Assembly: GCA_029718625.1 (NCBI GenBank)
Contig: CM056377.1
Coordinates: forward strand, 100,025,743-100,089,742
Length of the DNA stretch: 64,000 nucleotides
Source: Synaphobranchus kaupii
Taxonomy: Eukaryota; Chordata; Actinopteri; Anguilliformes; Synaphobranchidae
Direction: 5' to 3'
Shown here: positions 1 through 11,026 of the stretch, in pieces
Position numbering within the stretch: the stretch's first letter is position 1
How the letters are laid out: the number at the start of each line of letters is the position of its first letter
The notes under the pieces: model-generated
Databases searched by the model: none
Told to the model about the DNA's origin: nothing
What the model saw: the letters and a program-made list of their open reading frames with translations, nothing else
Translations under genes and position numbers: made by a program

Positions 1-3000
1 TCCTGGCCTCGCTTTTGTAGGTGTAGATAATGACGTTGTCGTGGCCCTTAATGGTCTTGGCCTCCCCTTTAGAGATGACCGATCTATGCAGGGCCGTGTT
101 AAGGACCTTGTTGCTGGACTCCAGGTTAATTGGCTGGACTGTGGGCTGGGTATCCTCGGAGTAAATATCAATGACGAATGGACAGGCCTGGGACGTAAAA
201 CACACGCAATACAGTCACCCCACATTCTGCCTCTCTCTCCCCTTGCAAATACTGCGTTCTTGCATTGGTGTTAGCAAAGATGCATTCGCATTCCTGCAAA
301 CGGCAATAACAGAACACCATCACAATGACCTCATATCATATGCACGCATTATACAGTGCACTCCAAAAGTGTTAGGACAGTGACATATTTTTTGTTATTA
401 CACGAAAATAGTATGGAACACATGGATGGCTAAATGGCTGTAAGTCATCAAGGGTCTGAGGTATCAAACGAGCCTCAAACCATCTGCTATAAAATATCAA
501 TATAACAAATATCAAATATCTCTCCTGCCAGATATGCAGTAAATACGGATGGATCACTTTAAGGGTTGTTTCTCCTGACTCATTTTCCTATTGAACTCTA
601 TGGAAAAAAGGAGAAACATATCTGGCTGCAGAGTGATGGTTTGAGGCTTGTTTGATACATTAGACCCTTGATGGCTTACAACCATTTAGCCAACCATGTA
701 TTCCATACTATTCCCGTGTAATTTACAGCTTAATCTAGTCCCACCCCCCAATTCCTACAGAGATCCATTCAAATGCAGAGAGGTTATATAGTATTGCTTG
801 TAAAAATACCTAAAAATAAGATATCAAGTCTTTTGATGTTGTCGGGTCACAGACATCAAGAAGTCATGGCATGCAAAGGATATACAACCAAATATTAAAT
901 ATGATGACTTTATTTAAGTTTATGTTCATTTGTCCAATTACTTTTGGTGCCCTAAAATGGGGGGGGGGGACTATGTGAAAAAATAGCTACAACTGCTACA
1001 CGGTTCACCCGATATTGATGTAAAAACCCTCAAATTAAAGCTGAAAGTCTGCACTTTAACCTCATTGTCACTGTTCCATTTCAAATCCCATGTGCTGGAG
1101 TACAGAGCCAAAACAACAAAAAATGTGTCACTTCCCTAACACTTTTGGAGTGCATTGTACATCCCTGATTGCACTGCAAAAAAACAAATCTTAACAAGCA
1201 TTTTAATCTTCTATTTAGACTTTATAATCTTATTTCTGTTACTTTTTTGCTAAATAAGACAAACTATCTGCCAGTGGGGTGAGATAGTTTTACTCATTTC
1301 AAGATTTGCCAGTGGGGTAAGATAATTTCACTTGTCAAGCAAAAAGTAACTTAAAACAAGCTGATATTTTCCACTTTTTGAGAAAAAAAATAAGATTTTA
1401 AGTCTCATTACAAGACTAAAACACAGATGGACATTTTTTGCAGTGTGGCTGATGCATTCTTATAGCACCAACACTATCTCCATTAACCACAGAAGGCTGA
1501 ATGCGCTGAGCTGCGTTATTTACCTCCACCATCTCCAGTGCTCTGTTGTAGCCCATGGACTCCAGGGTGACCCACAGATCCGTGGGGTCTCCCTCGCGAT
1601 CGTTGGCCTCCATGAGGTTCAGCTCCACGAAGCCCTGCCTCGTCAGCTCATTCTTCTTGGTGTCAAAGTTCTCTGCAATGCAGCAGATAAAGTTCAAGTG
1701 AAATATTGTACAATAATAATGGATGCCCTCAGGCATACATCTGTTCTTCCACAGACTTTTGCTCAGGATGGTCTGTGCCACCGCTCTCAGTCTCCTCTGC
1801 GTATTCCATTGCACTTACAAACAGCGACTGCACGGTTTAGCATGCAGTACAGGTGCGCAGGGAGACAATTTAAATAATATGATTTCACTAGCGGACAGCA
1901 CATTAATCACCAATAAAAAGCAGTCTCAGAGCAAGACTCTTGTGAATGTTACCACATTACTCTTGTTGCCCTGTTCTTATACACTAACTCCCCATCTGTC
2001 CGTCTGTCTGTCTGTCTGAGATGGGGCAGCTGTGCGCAGAGTGCGTGAGGTCACCTCTGCAGACGACCCAGGCGTCCTCGTCGCACTTCTCCCCGCTCGT
2101 CCTCTGCTCGAAGAAGTTGTACTCCTCCAGGCTGAGCAGCCCGTTGCCGTCCAGGTCGATGACCTCGAAGATGTCCGACAGTGCCGCCCTGTGACACAAA
2201 CGAGGAGCTGCAGCGAGGCTGGGGACCGCGCGACCCGCCCGACGCCTGAGCCCTTCCAAACCCACATTCTACTCAGAAAACCGCTCGTATCGTTCCATCA
2301 GCTCACGGAGGGCTTCCCTTCCCGCCTCAGGGGTCGCGAGGGCGCTCTCCTGTGAAGAACACTCTGAGGCCCACCTGAACTCCTTGGTGAGTGCCAGCTC
2401 CCCAGCGTCGGTCCTGTAGACCAGCTGGGCCGCCTTCGCCACCGACGCCCTCCTCCTCTTCAGCCTGCAGCCTGTGGTGAAGGGCATTATATAGTAGGTG
2501 CCGGCACTCAGCTCTCCCTTCCAGCCAAACTTCTGTCAATCAAAAGAAACAATCAGGCCACTGGACGGCCGAGCACACATGCTCAACAGGGCCCTCCCAG
2601 AGAGAGAGGCTGTCAGTCACAGAGAACCTTGCCCAATGTCACAATGCGCCGCCAAATAAAGCTCCCCAGACAGCACCACTGATTTGGCAGTGCCCGTGGA
2701 ATTACTCAAACTGGCTGGGGAGTCTATGACCCGCCTGCATACTACTACTGACCGCATTATCATGCTCTGTGAGACGGCAACATGCTGAGCGGTCATACTG
2801 ACGGACCGAGTGTACATCTTCACCCCGTGAAATGCCACTTAAAGGGTTAGTTCGGAATTTTGGACATAATGTCTCATTTACGACTTACCCATGATGTTAT
2901 TGATTGAACGACCGCTCCGCCGCCGTACTTCTCCGTATATTCCTCTTCCACAGAGAACATAGGTCAGCACAAAGTAAAGGATTCAACGATAGTTTGACTT

Positions 3001-6000
3001 CAAAAATGATGGCGTTTGGTAGTGGATGCTACCTGTTACCATAGAGTTGGGCTAGCATTAGCAACGTGTGTATGTCCACAAGAAGGACAGCATGGAATCA
3101 CCTGAAAATGGTCTCCATCAATCAACAACATCATGCGTAAGTCATAAATGAGACATTATGTCCAAAATTCTGAACTAACCCTTTAACAACTCCAAATGCG
3201 CTCCACACCCAGGTGCAGAGTTTGTTGAACAAGTTTGTTGAACATGGGGTTAGCTCCCCGACTCAGACCTCAGCTGGCTAACTAAAGCTTGCATGATGGA
3301 AATACTTTGCTAAGGCTTATGCTATTTTTGTTAACCTCTAGATGCTACTTGTTACACTGTTTGCAATCGTATTGAAAAGACAACTAGAGATGTGCTTTCA
3401 TCAGTTCAATGTCTTCCTGACTTGAGATATCGCCTTCAAATAGTCTACTGGACTGAGTAGGCTACTGAGTCGGTTGCTTCCCTCAGTCACTGGTAGTGGG
3501 CGCTTTTCGGTTAATGCCAGATTTACTTTAATGTTAATTAGTGAGTGTAGAGGATAGATAGCCTACGTTATGTGCATAGCGCAACATGTCACATGCAGTT
3601 CGGACAGGCAATTTGACCACGCCCCTGAACACTTTTTGTCCACATCAGATTTACACCATACACCTGCGTGCCATATTTTGGATTTTAAATGGTGAATTTT
3701 GGCAAAAATTGATTCCAGAGCTCCAAACAACCCCATTCCCCATTCATTTCATATTGCTGAGGTTCTACTGTAGTTGTAAAGTCAGTAGTGTTTTTCAGTC
3801 CACTTTTATTAACTATGTACATGGATGTATTAACTAGCTGGCTATAGAAATAATTGACATATGTGGTAGAAATATTTGTACCATTATAACATTGCAATAA
3901 TAATAATACGACAAATTAATTCCACATATCAAGTGTATTAACTAGCTGTCTAATTTGATATGTGGTAGTAATATTTTTTACATTAGTAATAATAGTATGA
4001 TTACTTATTATACGTAATGTTGAAAAATATTACGACCACATATGAAGCTCACCCCACCCTGCTGCAAGGAAGCCAGTTGTGCCCCACAACTGCAGACTCG
4101 CAGACTTCAGCTATAATGAGCACATCTACAGACTTAATCAGTCCTATAATTATTTCCTTAATCCCTTGTAAACATATTTGATTGCATATTGTGTTCAGTG
4201 ACTGAGGAAGCTTTCTTGACTAATTATTTAATGGCAACATGAGCCAAATGTCCTATCACACCGATAAGAGGCAATTTTCAACTCCAAGTTCATCTTACTT
4301 TCAGTAACTAATAGTAATGATGGCAAATTCGGTGTCTAATGTCATTTGCATTTATGGATTAATTTAACTGAAACGCCATTTAAATTTTGAGCTGCAAATA
4401 ATTTGCACCTGCGATCAGTTGTGTCCGGAATACAGCAAAGAAATGTAATCATACAAGCTCTTCAATGCAATAACCTAGCTGAAGTACTGAGAGCTGAGAT
4501 AAATTACAACCAGTTATATTGTGTGTGTGTGTGTGTGTGTTTCTAGTCACTGTTCTGTTGTTGGGCATGGTTCAAAATGCATAATGCTTGTAAAAAATAT
4601 TAGTTTGATGACTGTACCCTTATGGAAAAAGAATACACTGCAGTATATTGTAAATATATCAAAATTATCTTCACAATATACTTAAAATATACTGCAGTAT
4701 ATTACATTTCCATAAGGGTAATTTTAATTATTTCCTCAAAGTTTTATACCCATGGACACACGGGATGTTGAAATGCAATACATTACATATTTGTAACAGA
4801 AAACAGACAAAGGCAACCAAAAGAGCACACACAATCACTGTAGCAGGACTGTGTGGCTGCACAGTACAGAACAAGATCCTCCACTGTAAACTTAAAAGCT
4901 GTTGGAAATTAAAGGCTGATTACAAAATATGAGTCAGGAATACCACGGAATACTGAGGCTTAGAATGAAAAAACTTTAAATGTATCTGTACAGATTTGTG
5001 TCCTTGGTGCAATAAAGAATCTAAATCATGCATGGCACGACAGAATGAAAATAACAGAGAACATTAAAAGTCTGACAGTATATAAAAGAGGGCGAATGGA
5101 GAAAGATTCAATAAAACAGAAAAACGGCCGTTCGGACCTCAACATGTCACAACAAGACAAGGAAAGGGCCACTGACCTCTTTGTCTCGCTGCTCCGTAAG
5201 ACACGCCAGGTTCGAGTCCTCCTTCATCTTGTTTGCAGTCACAAGGAAAAGAGCAGTGTCCACCATCATCCAAGAGGAGGGCCTTTCTGGAAAAATAATG
5301 ACCAGAAACAAGAACAGGTAAACAAGCCCTGGACAAGCAACCCCGGTTAATATTCTTTGCATATCCATGCTTTTATAAACGCCTGCCGTCAGTGCCCTAG
5401 AAACAGACATTCCTCTTAAACCCTGATGTTAAGGGTACTTCTCTGGTGCAGGTGTGTCAGGCCCACAGTAAGTATGTAAGTCCCACAGTAAGTTTGCAAG
5501 TTCCACAGTAAGTCTGTAAGTTCCACAGTAAGTCTGTCAGTTCCACAGTAAGTCTGTAAGTTCCACAGTAAGTCTGTAAGTTCCACAGTAATTCTGTCAG
5601 TTCCACAGTAAGTCTGTAAGTTCCACAGTAAGTCTGTAAGTTCCACAGTAAGTCTGTCAGTTCCACAGTAAGTCTGTCAGTTCCACAGTAAGTTTGTCAG
5701 TTCCACAGTAAGTGTGTCAGTCCCACAGTAAGTCTGTCAGTTCCACAGTAAGTGTGTCAGTTCCACAGTAAGGCCCTTACCGTCCTCCTGATTAAGGTTG
5801 AGAGGATGGATGGTAAGAAAGACAGTGGTGGTTTGTGGGAGGTGGAGTCGGTATTGCAGAGACACAATCCCACCATCCTCTTCCAAGAAGAAGCAACCTT
5901 TAGTACTTGTATGATGCCAAACCTGCCGGGGGCAGATGATAATGTAAATTGTTTGAAATTAGTAAAGACCATGAATCAAAAAGCACAAGTTAATTCTTAG

Positions 6001-9000
6001 GGAACAGTTAAGTAGGAAGGCAGTTAACAGAGAGTTCAAACTTTCCTTGAAACAACCTGGATCCAAATTATGGTAATAATGACACTAAAATAAATGTTCT
6101 GGGCTTTTGTTATATCAACAATATGATTATAAAACAAGTACATGATGAATCAACTATGCTTATGGATTTCAGAGATATAAATGTATAAACATATGGTATT
6201 GCCATAACAGCACTCCAAACTAATTACATTGCAAATTTCCTTAAAACACATGTGCATCCCCCTGCCACTTAGTGTGCAGTATATCATTATAATGAATTCA
6301 AAAACAAGAACAAAATTATTCCCTACACATATTGTTTCATTTGCTCATAAGCATCTAGGACTTGCAGCAGCAAAATATGACCACAAGATGGCACTACAGT
6401 AATGCAAATTTCCAAACAAAGACAAAGCTGCAAAAGAAAACATATGAACCCTGTGGTGCAGATTATATTTTGTATGTTACGGAGACTAAAATATTTCCAG
6501 GTTCCTATCAAAAACAGAAACATGTGTAGCAAAACTGGAGGAAAAAGATTTTCAGAGCTACTAATATTAAGGAAGAGCATAACTGTCATACCATAATATG
6601 TGTGAAACATTTACAATCCAATGTGCATACAGTGATTTATGTCGGAAGTCTACCAGGAAATTCTAAAATATATGGATTAATGTCACTATGGGAGACTGTT
6701 TCACAGAAAGAATCATATATGACTGCACATATCACAAAGCGTGGTATTTTTACTCGAATTTTTTATAGTGAGTAAAGGCTGTTTGAAAAAACTCTTTATT
6801 TGAAAATGATGCAAAATGTAATAAAATTTGACATCCTGTTTAAATTTTGAGAAATTGGCTTTTAACCCATTGGAGACTCTTTTCAGGTAATGTAGTTTTG
6901 GCATAGTATAAGGAATTTCAGGGCCTCATTGTGTGGAATTGCTTTATACATCTTTTTCGATGTTCAATAAATTATCAAGTTAAACAAAGACATAAAATAA
7001 ATGTGGCAGGAAATGACATTTCTTTACAAAAGCTATTTACTCAGAGTTATTCTGTTAGGTTGTGAAATATCAAACCATAACACTTCAGTGGTTTGTACAC
7101 CAAATATCAAATGAAGCAAACTGCCCAAGGCGCAAGGCCACTTTAAAGACTCTGAAATAGTGCCCCTCAGAGATGGGCCGACCAGACGTTTAATACAGAG
7201 CCGTGTCACTTTCCTCCGTTCCCCTCTCTGATTTACTGCGCTTTTAAAGCCACGGGTGCTCCTTCCCTCAAAAACATAACCCACCCATTCCCAACTCCCA
7301 ATTATCAGTTTAGGCCGCCGCAATACAGACGGCGGTAAAAGAACTTTCGAAAGTAATCTCGGCGCGCACATTCTTTATGCCACTCCCGGTCTTTTTCCAA
7401 TTTCCGCGCTTTGACATGTGCACCCATTATTTTCGGCTGTAAGAAAACCAGTAGAGGTTAAGTCAAAAAGAGTGAAAACAAAGATAGGAAGATCAATATC
7501 AACACTCTATACATATCGACTTGGAGTAAATTTGGATCCAACAGGCCTTGCAACCCCAGAGCTATGCAAGGCCCGAATGGACTTTTGACTTACTATTCAA
7601 CATTTTTATAAGAAAACAAAGAACGTTGGTCGAAAAAGTGCCTCCTCCCCCACATTTCATATCGTGCATGTGCAGCAAAACATCATATTTCTTCATGGTG
7701 TGCGGTACCTGGAGAGACTTGGGCTCGGACAGATAGTCACTCTTAGTGCTGCCGGCCGCCATGGTGATGTTAGTGGACACTGACAATCGGCGACTGCGAG
7801 CCGAAGGCGGGCGTGAGGATGACCTGCTCTCTGCCGAAGCAGACCAGAGAAACACAACACACGGACACTGACCATCAAGGCTGGAAGACTGGGGAAAAGG
7901 GCGAGGCTTACTGGGAACATTCATAAGGAGCGGAAGCCTAGTTCAACCCTTTGATTAATGAAGCGTGCTAAATTACAAAGGCACAATCACGGGCCTTCCT
8001 ATTCATTATAATCCACGCCTTTCTCACTAGAACTAATTGAAGTGAGAAAAGATCAATTCAGTAATGAATTGGCTGATTGTTAAACAGCACTTCAGTCAGA
8101 GAATGAGTGTGGAATTAGGGCAATATGACAAACAGCAGAGCACCTTATTCACATACAATACAAAATAATTAATCCGTGTCACACAGTCGCAATTCTAAGG
8201 CTGGACAATTTGTGTTGGGATGAGGATTGCAGAGATGCACTGCAACTTCAAATGCAATTAGTAAAGAACCCAGTCAGAATCAGAATGATACATATATTTA
8301 AGGACTTTCTTATATATTTAAATGTTCTTCTCACACACCTATGCCCACAGAAATACTGTTAATCAATGCCTGAGGCATAACTGCTCCAAACATTTAAGAA
8401 ACCAAAACGGTACGCACGGAACGATGGGGCATACGAGCCTGTGTCAGTGGTAAAATGCAAAAGGAATGAATCAATATTTCAAACAGGAACAATAATGTTA
8501 TAATCCAGACACTATCTAGAAACTAATTTGTTTTTTCAACGCTCATTTGAGTGTCCTCCTTCACATGGCTCTCTAATCCCTCTCGGTCCCCTGAGCCGCT
8601 GCCGGGATCAACCAATCAATAACATGAGCACAGACTGACCAACGCAACCGCAACCTACTCATTTCATGTTCTCCTCTCAACATGTCTGAAGGCATCTCAT
8701 CAGCAACATGAAGTCCACCAGCTCCCCACCGCCTTGTTTTCATACATTCTGACAGGAGCTTTGATCATACCAGTATTTATGTGTCACTCTGGATAAGGCA
8801 AAATTATATGACCTATCAATATCAGGTCCGCCGCTCATTCCCATGGTGACCTCCCACCGTGCGTTTCTAGCTATGCCTAAACAAACAGAGCGTCTCAGTG
8901 GACGTGTATGGCTTTGAAGCAGCGTTGAAGGGGTTTACCTTTCCTTAGTGCGGTGTCTGGCTCGGTTTTCTGGGGGACCTCGGGTGATGGAGGAACGGCC

Positions 9001-10360
9001 TGTGATGTTGAGTCCTTCGGGGAGATCTCGGTCTGATTGCCAAAATTCTGTTGCTTCAGTTTGGTGTCAGACTCTAGCTTCTCCTTGGCCATAGTCTGAC
9101 ACTGGTCCGCAGTGGACACCAGCAGCCTGCAGAGCTGAGCAGCAGTCAGTAAATTCATTGTGCTGTGCAGTATAGTGAGGGTGAAATAGACTGCACGTTT
9201 AATGGCAATGCTGTCCTCCAAAAGCCACAACCTACACACCTTTCCTTCATTTATTTAATTAGAACAAACAAGATCTTTCAGAGTGCTGTCCCAATTTGCA
9301 CTCAGTGGTGATTGTTATTACTGTCAACTATTCGTTGCAAAGTTTTGTAAATCCTTACTTACCGTGGCCCACTCTCTATAGTGATCTTTTGAAAATGATG
9401 TTTGCAACACAAACACACACATCTCAGTCTCACCTGTGCATAGTCTAACTTCCCATCTTTATTGGACTCAGGTAATGAAAAAAATTCATTAACCTCATCG
9501 GGACTCATCTTTTCACCTCTCTGTGAAATAATTGTAAAAAGAAAATAATTAAATGATCCTGAAATTTTCACTGGAGAAATCAAGATATCAAATCATCATA
9601 TCAGTTGACCACATGTACTATTTATAACAACAAACTGGGATTTTACTCACCGAAGTGAGAACTTTATAGAGTTCATTGTGTAAAATATATCCGTGGCCAT
9701 TTATATCTAGTTTGCTGAAGGCCTTCATCAGCTCGCTTTCTTCTGTTGGTTTCTCTTTTCTAAGAATTTCGCAGAAGTCGTCAAAGTTCAGTTTTGTGGT
9801 TCTCTGTGTCCAGTACTTTTCCAGGGTCCTCTGAGATGGGTTTCTTCCAGCCTGTTGCAAAACTGAACAAAATCATATTCTCTAGTTTAACCAAGCTTAT
9901 TTGTAGATTAAACAGTTATTGAGGACTAAGGGGTCAAGGCTGTAGCTCGGCTTACCTTTGCCGTTGTGACTTAAAACTGTGTATAGGCTATGCAGTCAGA
10001 TAAGGTTTATTCATGAATGTTACCAATCCGAAGATGGAGACTATAGTCAACTCGAATGTCTGGAATACGTTAAGACAATATACTATTATACAGTGTTTAT
10101 TATAGTCACACTCAAAGTGTCCCAACTTGTAACGTATATGTTCATGATTGGATGGACTCTCAAATCGTGAAGATTATACAACACAAACTAAATTATAAAA
10201 CATTACAATGTACATTTAGTTTTTTTTTATTTTACATTTGCTTACCCAGACACAGTTGCTCCTTTGAGGTTATATTCGCTAAACTGGATCTTAATACCGC
10301 CAGGTATGCAGCCCGGCAGTTCATGTAGAATATCTCCTCGGTGCTCTGATATTTCTGCAT
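1..10360 (-). CDS. efcab7: EF-hand calcium-binding domain protein 7 (3' end beyond the window)
   Basis: Known role of the family: with IQCE it anchors the EVC-EVC2 complex at the base of the primary cilium and promotes Hedgehog signalling. Coding exons in transcript order: 10360-10246, 9862-9651, 9520-9434, 9134-8939, 7830-7709, 5922-5781, 5286-5177, 2532-2273, 2188-2055, 1672-1524, 187-1 (open at the edge). All borders have GT donors and AG acceptors, and every phase joins; together about 571 codons, against a little over 600 in the human protein as I recall it. The start is the ATG at 10360-10358; an in-frame TAA lies nine codons before it. The start of the protein shows EEIFYMNCRAAYL. EF-hand loops: exon 2 DINGHGYILHNE (His at position 5) and exon 3 ESNKDGKLDYAQ (Glu first, Gln last) look poor for calcium. 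Exon 9 DLDGNGLLSLEE is canonical. Exons 6-8 carry a conserved stretch including GCFFLEEDG and FTTGCRL. The last exon ends in IIYTYKSEAR, so a further 3' exon or more should lie outside. Confidence 0.93.
354..1157. mobile_element. Tc1-like non-autonomous element, copy A of a palindromic family
   Basis: The ends are inverted repeats. The left one starts CAGTGCACTCCAAAAGTGTT and the right end, read in reverse, starts CAATGCACTCCAAAAGTGTT; both are flanked by TA, the Tc1/mariner target duplication. Inside, roughly 405-770 forms an imperfect palindrome, with TCATCAAGGGTCTGAGGTAT near 449 and its reverse near 655. After it come a Tc1-type internal stretch, a run of G at 961-969 and the second terminal repeat. 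No transposase reading frame is left. The element lies in the intron of efcab7 between the exons at 1524-1672 and 1-187. Related sequence recurs near 13.4-13.95 kb and 50.65-51.2 kb. Confidence 0.82.
1172..1445. mobile_element. MITE with CACTGCAAAAA termini
   Basis: The ends are CACTGCAAAAAAACAAATC on the left and, in reverse, CACTGCAAAAAATGTCC on the right. The middle has two copies of TGCCAGTGGGGT followed by AAGATA- or GAGATAG-like sequence. This pattern matches a short repeat that is abundant in fish genomes. It has no coding capacity and sits 78 bp from an efcab7 exon, in intron 10. Confidence 0.6.
2840..3185. mobile_element. TTAA-flanked MITE with long terminal inverted repeats
   Basis: Inverted ends of about 55-60 bp: TTAAAGGGTTAGTTCGGAAT at the left and, reading the other strand from the right, TTAAAGGGTTAGTTCAGAAT. 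Both continue through TTTTGGACATAATGTCTCAT. The TTAA at each end could be the target duplication of a piggyBac-type element, but that is inference. It is non-coding and lies in the efcab7 intron between 2533 and 5176. Confidence 0.7.
4520..4541. repeat. (GT)n microsatellite
   Basis: About ten uninterrupted GT units within the efcab7 intron between the exons at 2273-2532 and 5177-5286. Confidence 0.9.
4614..4731. repeat. Short hairpin-forming inverted repeat (MITE-like)
   Basis: TACCCTTATGGAAA at the left pairs with TTTCCATAAGGGTA at the right. An inner pair, ACTGCAGTATATTGTAAATA against TATACTGCAGTATATT, makes most of the unit self-complementary. It is too short to code for anything. Confidence 0.55.
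5461..5770. repeat. 20-bp minisatellite, about 15.5 units
   Basis: Fifteen full 20-bp units plus a half unit, consensus TTCCACAGTAAGTCTGTAAG, with variation mostly at one position (A or C in TGTAAG/TGTCAG). The array ends ten bases from the donor of the efcab7 exon at 5781-5922, so it fills the start of that intron. Because 20 is not a multiple of three, two minus-strand frames stay open across the array; these are repeat artefacts. On the plus strand each unit contains GTAAGT, a donor-like core; on the transcribed minus strand each contains CTTACAG or CTGACAG, an acceptor-like core. Confidence 0.95.
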
Positions 10361-11026
10361 CACTAGACGATGCCACAGACGAAGTTATTCTGAATAAGAA
10401 GATACTGCCAACTCTGTTTGGCAGTCAGCTATCTAGCCAGCTGGATATGAGTAGCTAGCTACCTTCTAACATCAAATGCGCTGTCACAATTATTATGTAA
10501 GGCTGGATGTTAAATATAATTAATAAATATGTATAATGAAACTAGATAGCTCGATAAAGTAGTATAAAGATATCCAGCTCCAATCAAAACAGATAACGTT
10601 CATGCAGCATAGTGGCTGCGTACCTTGCTAGATTGCTCACTATCTCTACAAGTTGGCTACAATGTTCTGCGTTCCCGTTGCTGTGTAAACAATCGTAGCC
10701 TGTGCACCAGAACTGACAGTGCAAGAAAAAGCAATAGTTCCTCATTGAAGTTTGGTTAGATAACGTTAGTAAAAATGCTCTTCTCATATTGAGCAGAATC
10801 AATGATACACCTATAACCATGCTGTTTTATGTTTGTTGTTTTGAATATAACAAAAACACTGGAATATCATCTGTTTATTCCGGGCATATAGCGAAGTGTC
10901 GTTGGTGTTTCCAGCGGACAAAATATATCGCCGTACCGTGCTAGTGGCGCCACTTTGTACCAAAACTTCGTTAACGTTTGCTGCCTTGCGACAAAAGTAC
11001 CCTTCGGTTTATTTCAAAGAGAAAAA
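10361..11026. promoter_or_regulatory. Divergent efcab7/itgb3bp promoter interval
   Basis: Only 666 bases separate the two start codons, which point away from each other, so both genes must be driven from here. No clear TATA box stands out. CpG-containing stretches occur near 10890-10990, close to the itgb3bp start. The divergent pairing is the same as in other vertebrates. Exact transcription starts cannot be placed by eye. Confidence 0.7.

Noticed and set aside
4985..5040. LINE tail ending in AATAAAGAATC
   Set aside because: Too short and generic; no adjacent reverse transcriptase remnant seen.
5416..5666. Two long minus-strand open frames of repeating ELTDLLWNLQTYCGT type
   Set aside because: They are the 20-bp minisatellite read in frame; there is no start context and no splice link to efcab7.
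7033..7371. 112-codon minus-strand open frame near 7.2 kb
   Set aside because: Lies in an efcab7 intron, does not phase with flanking exons and resembles no family.
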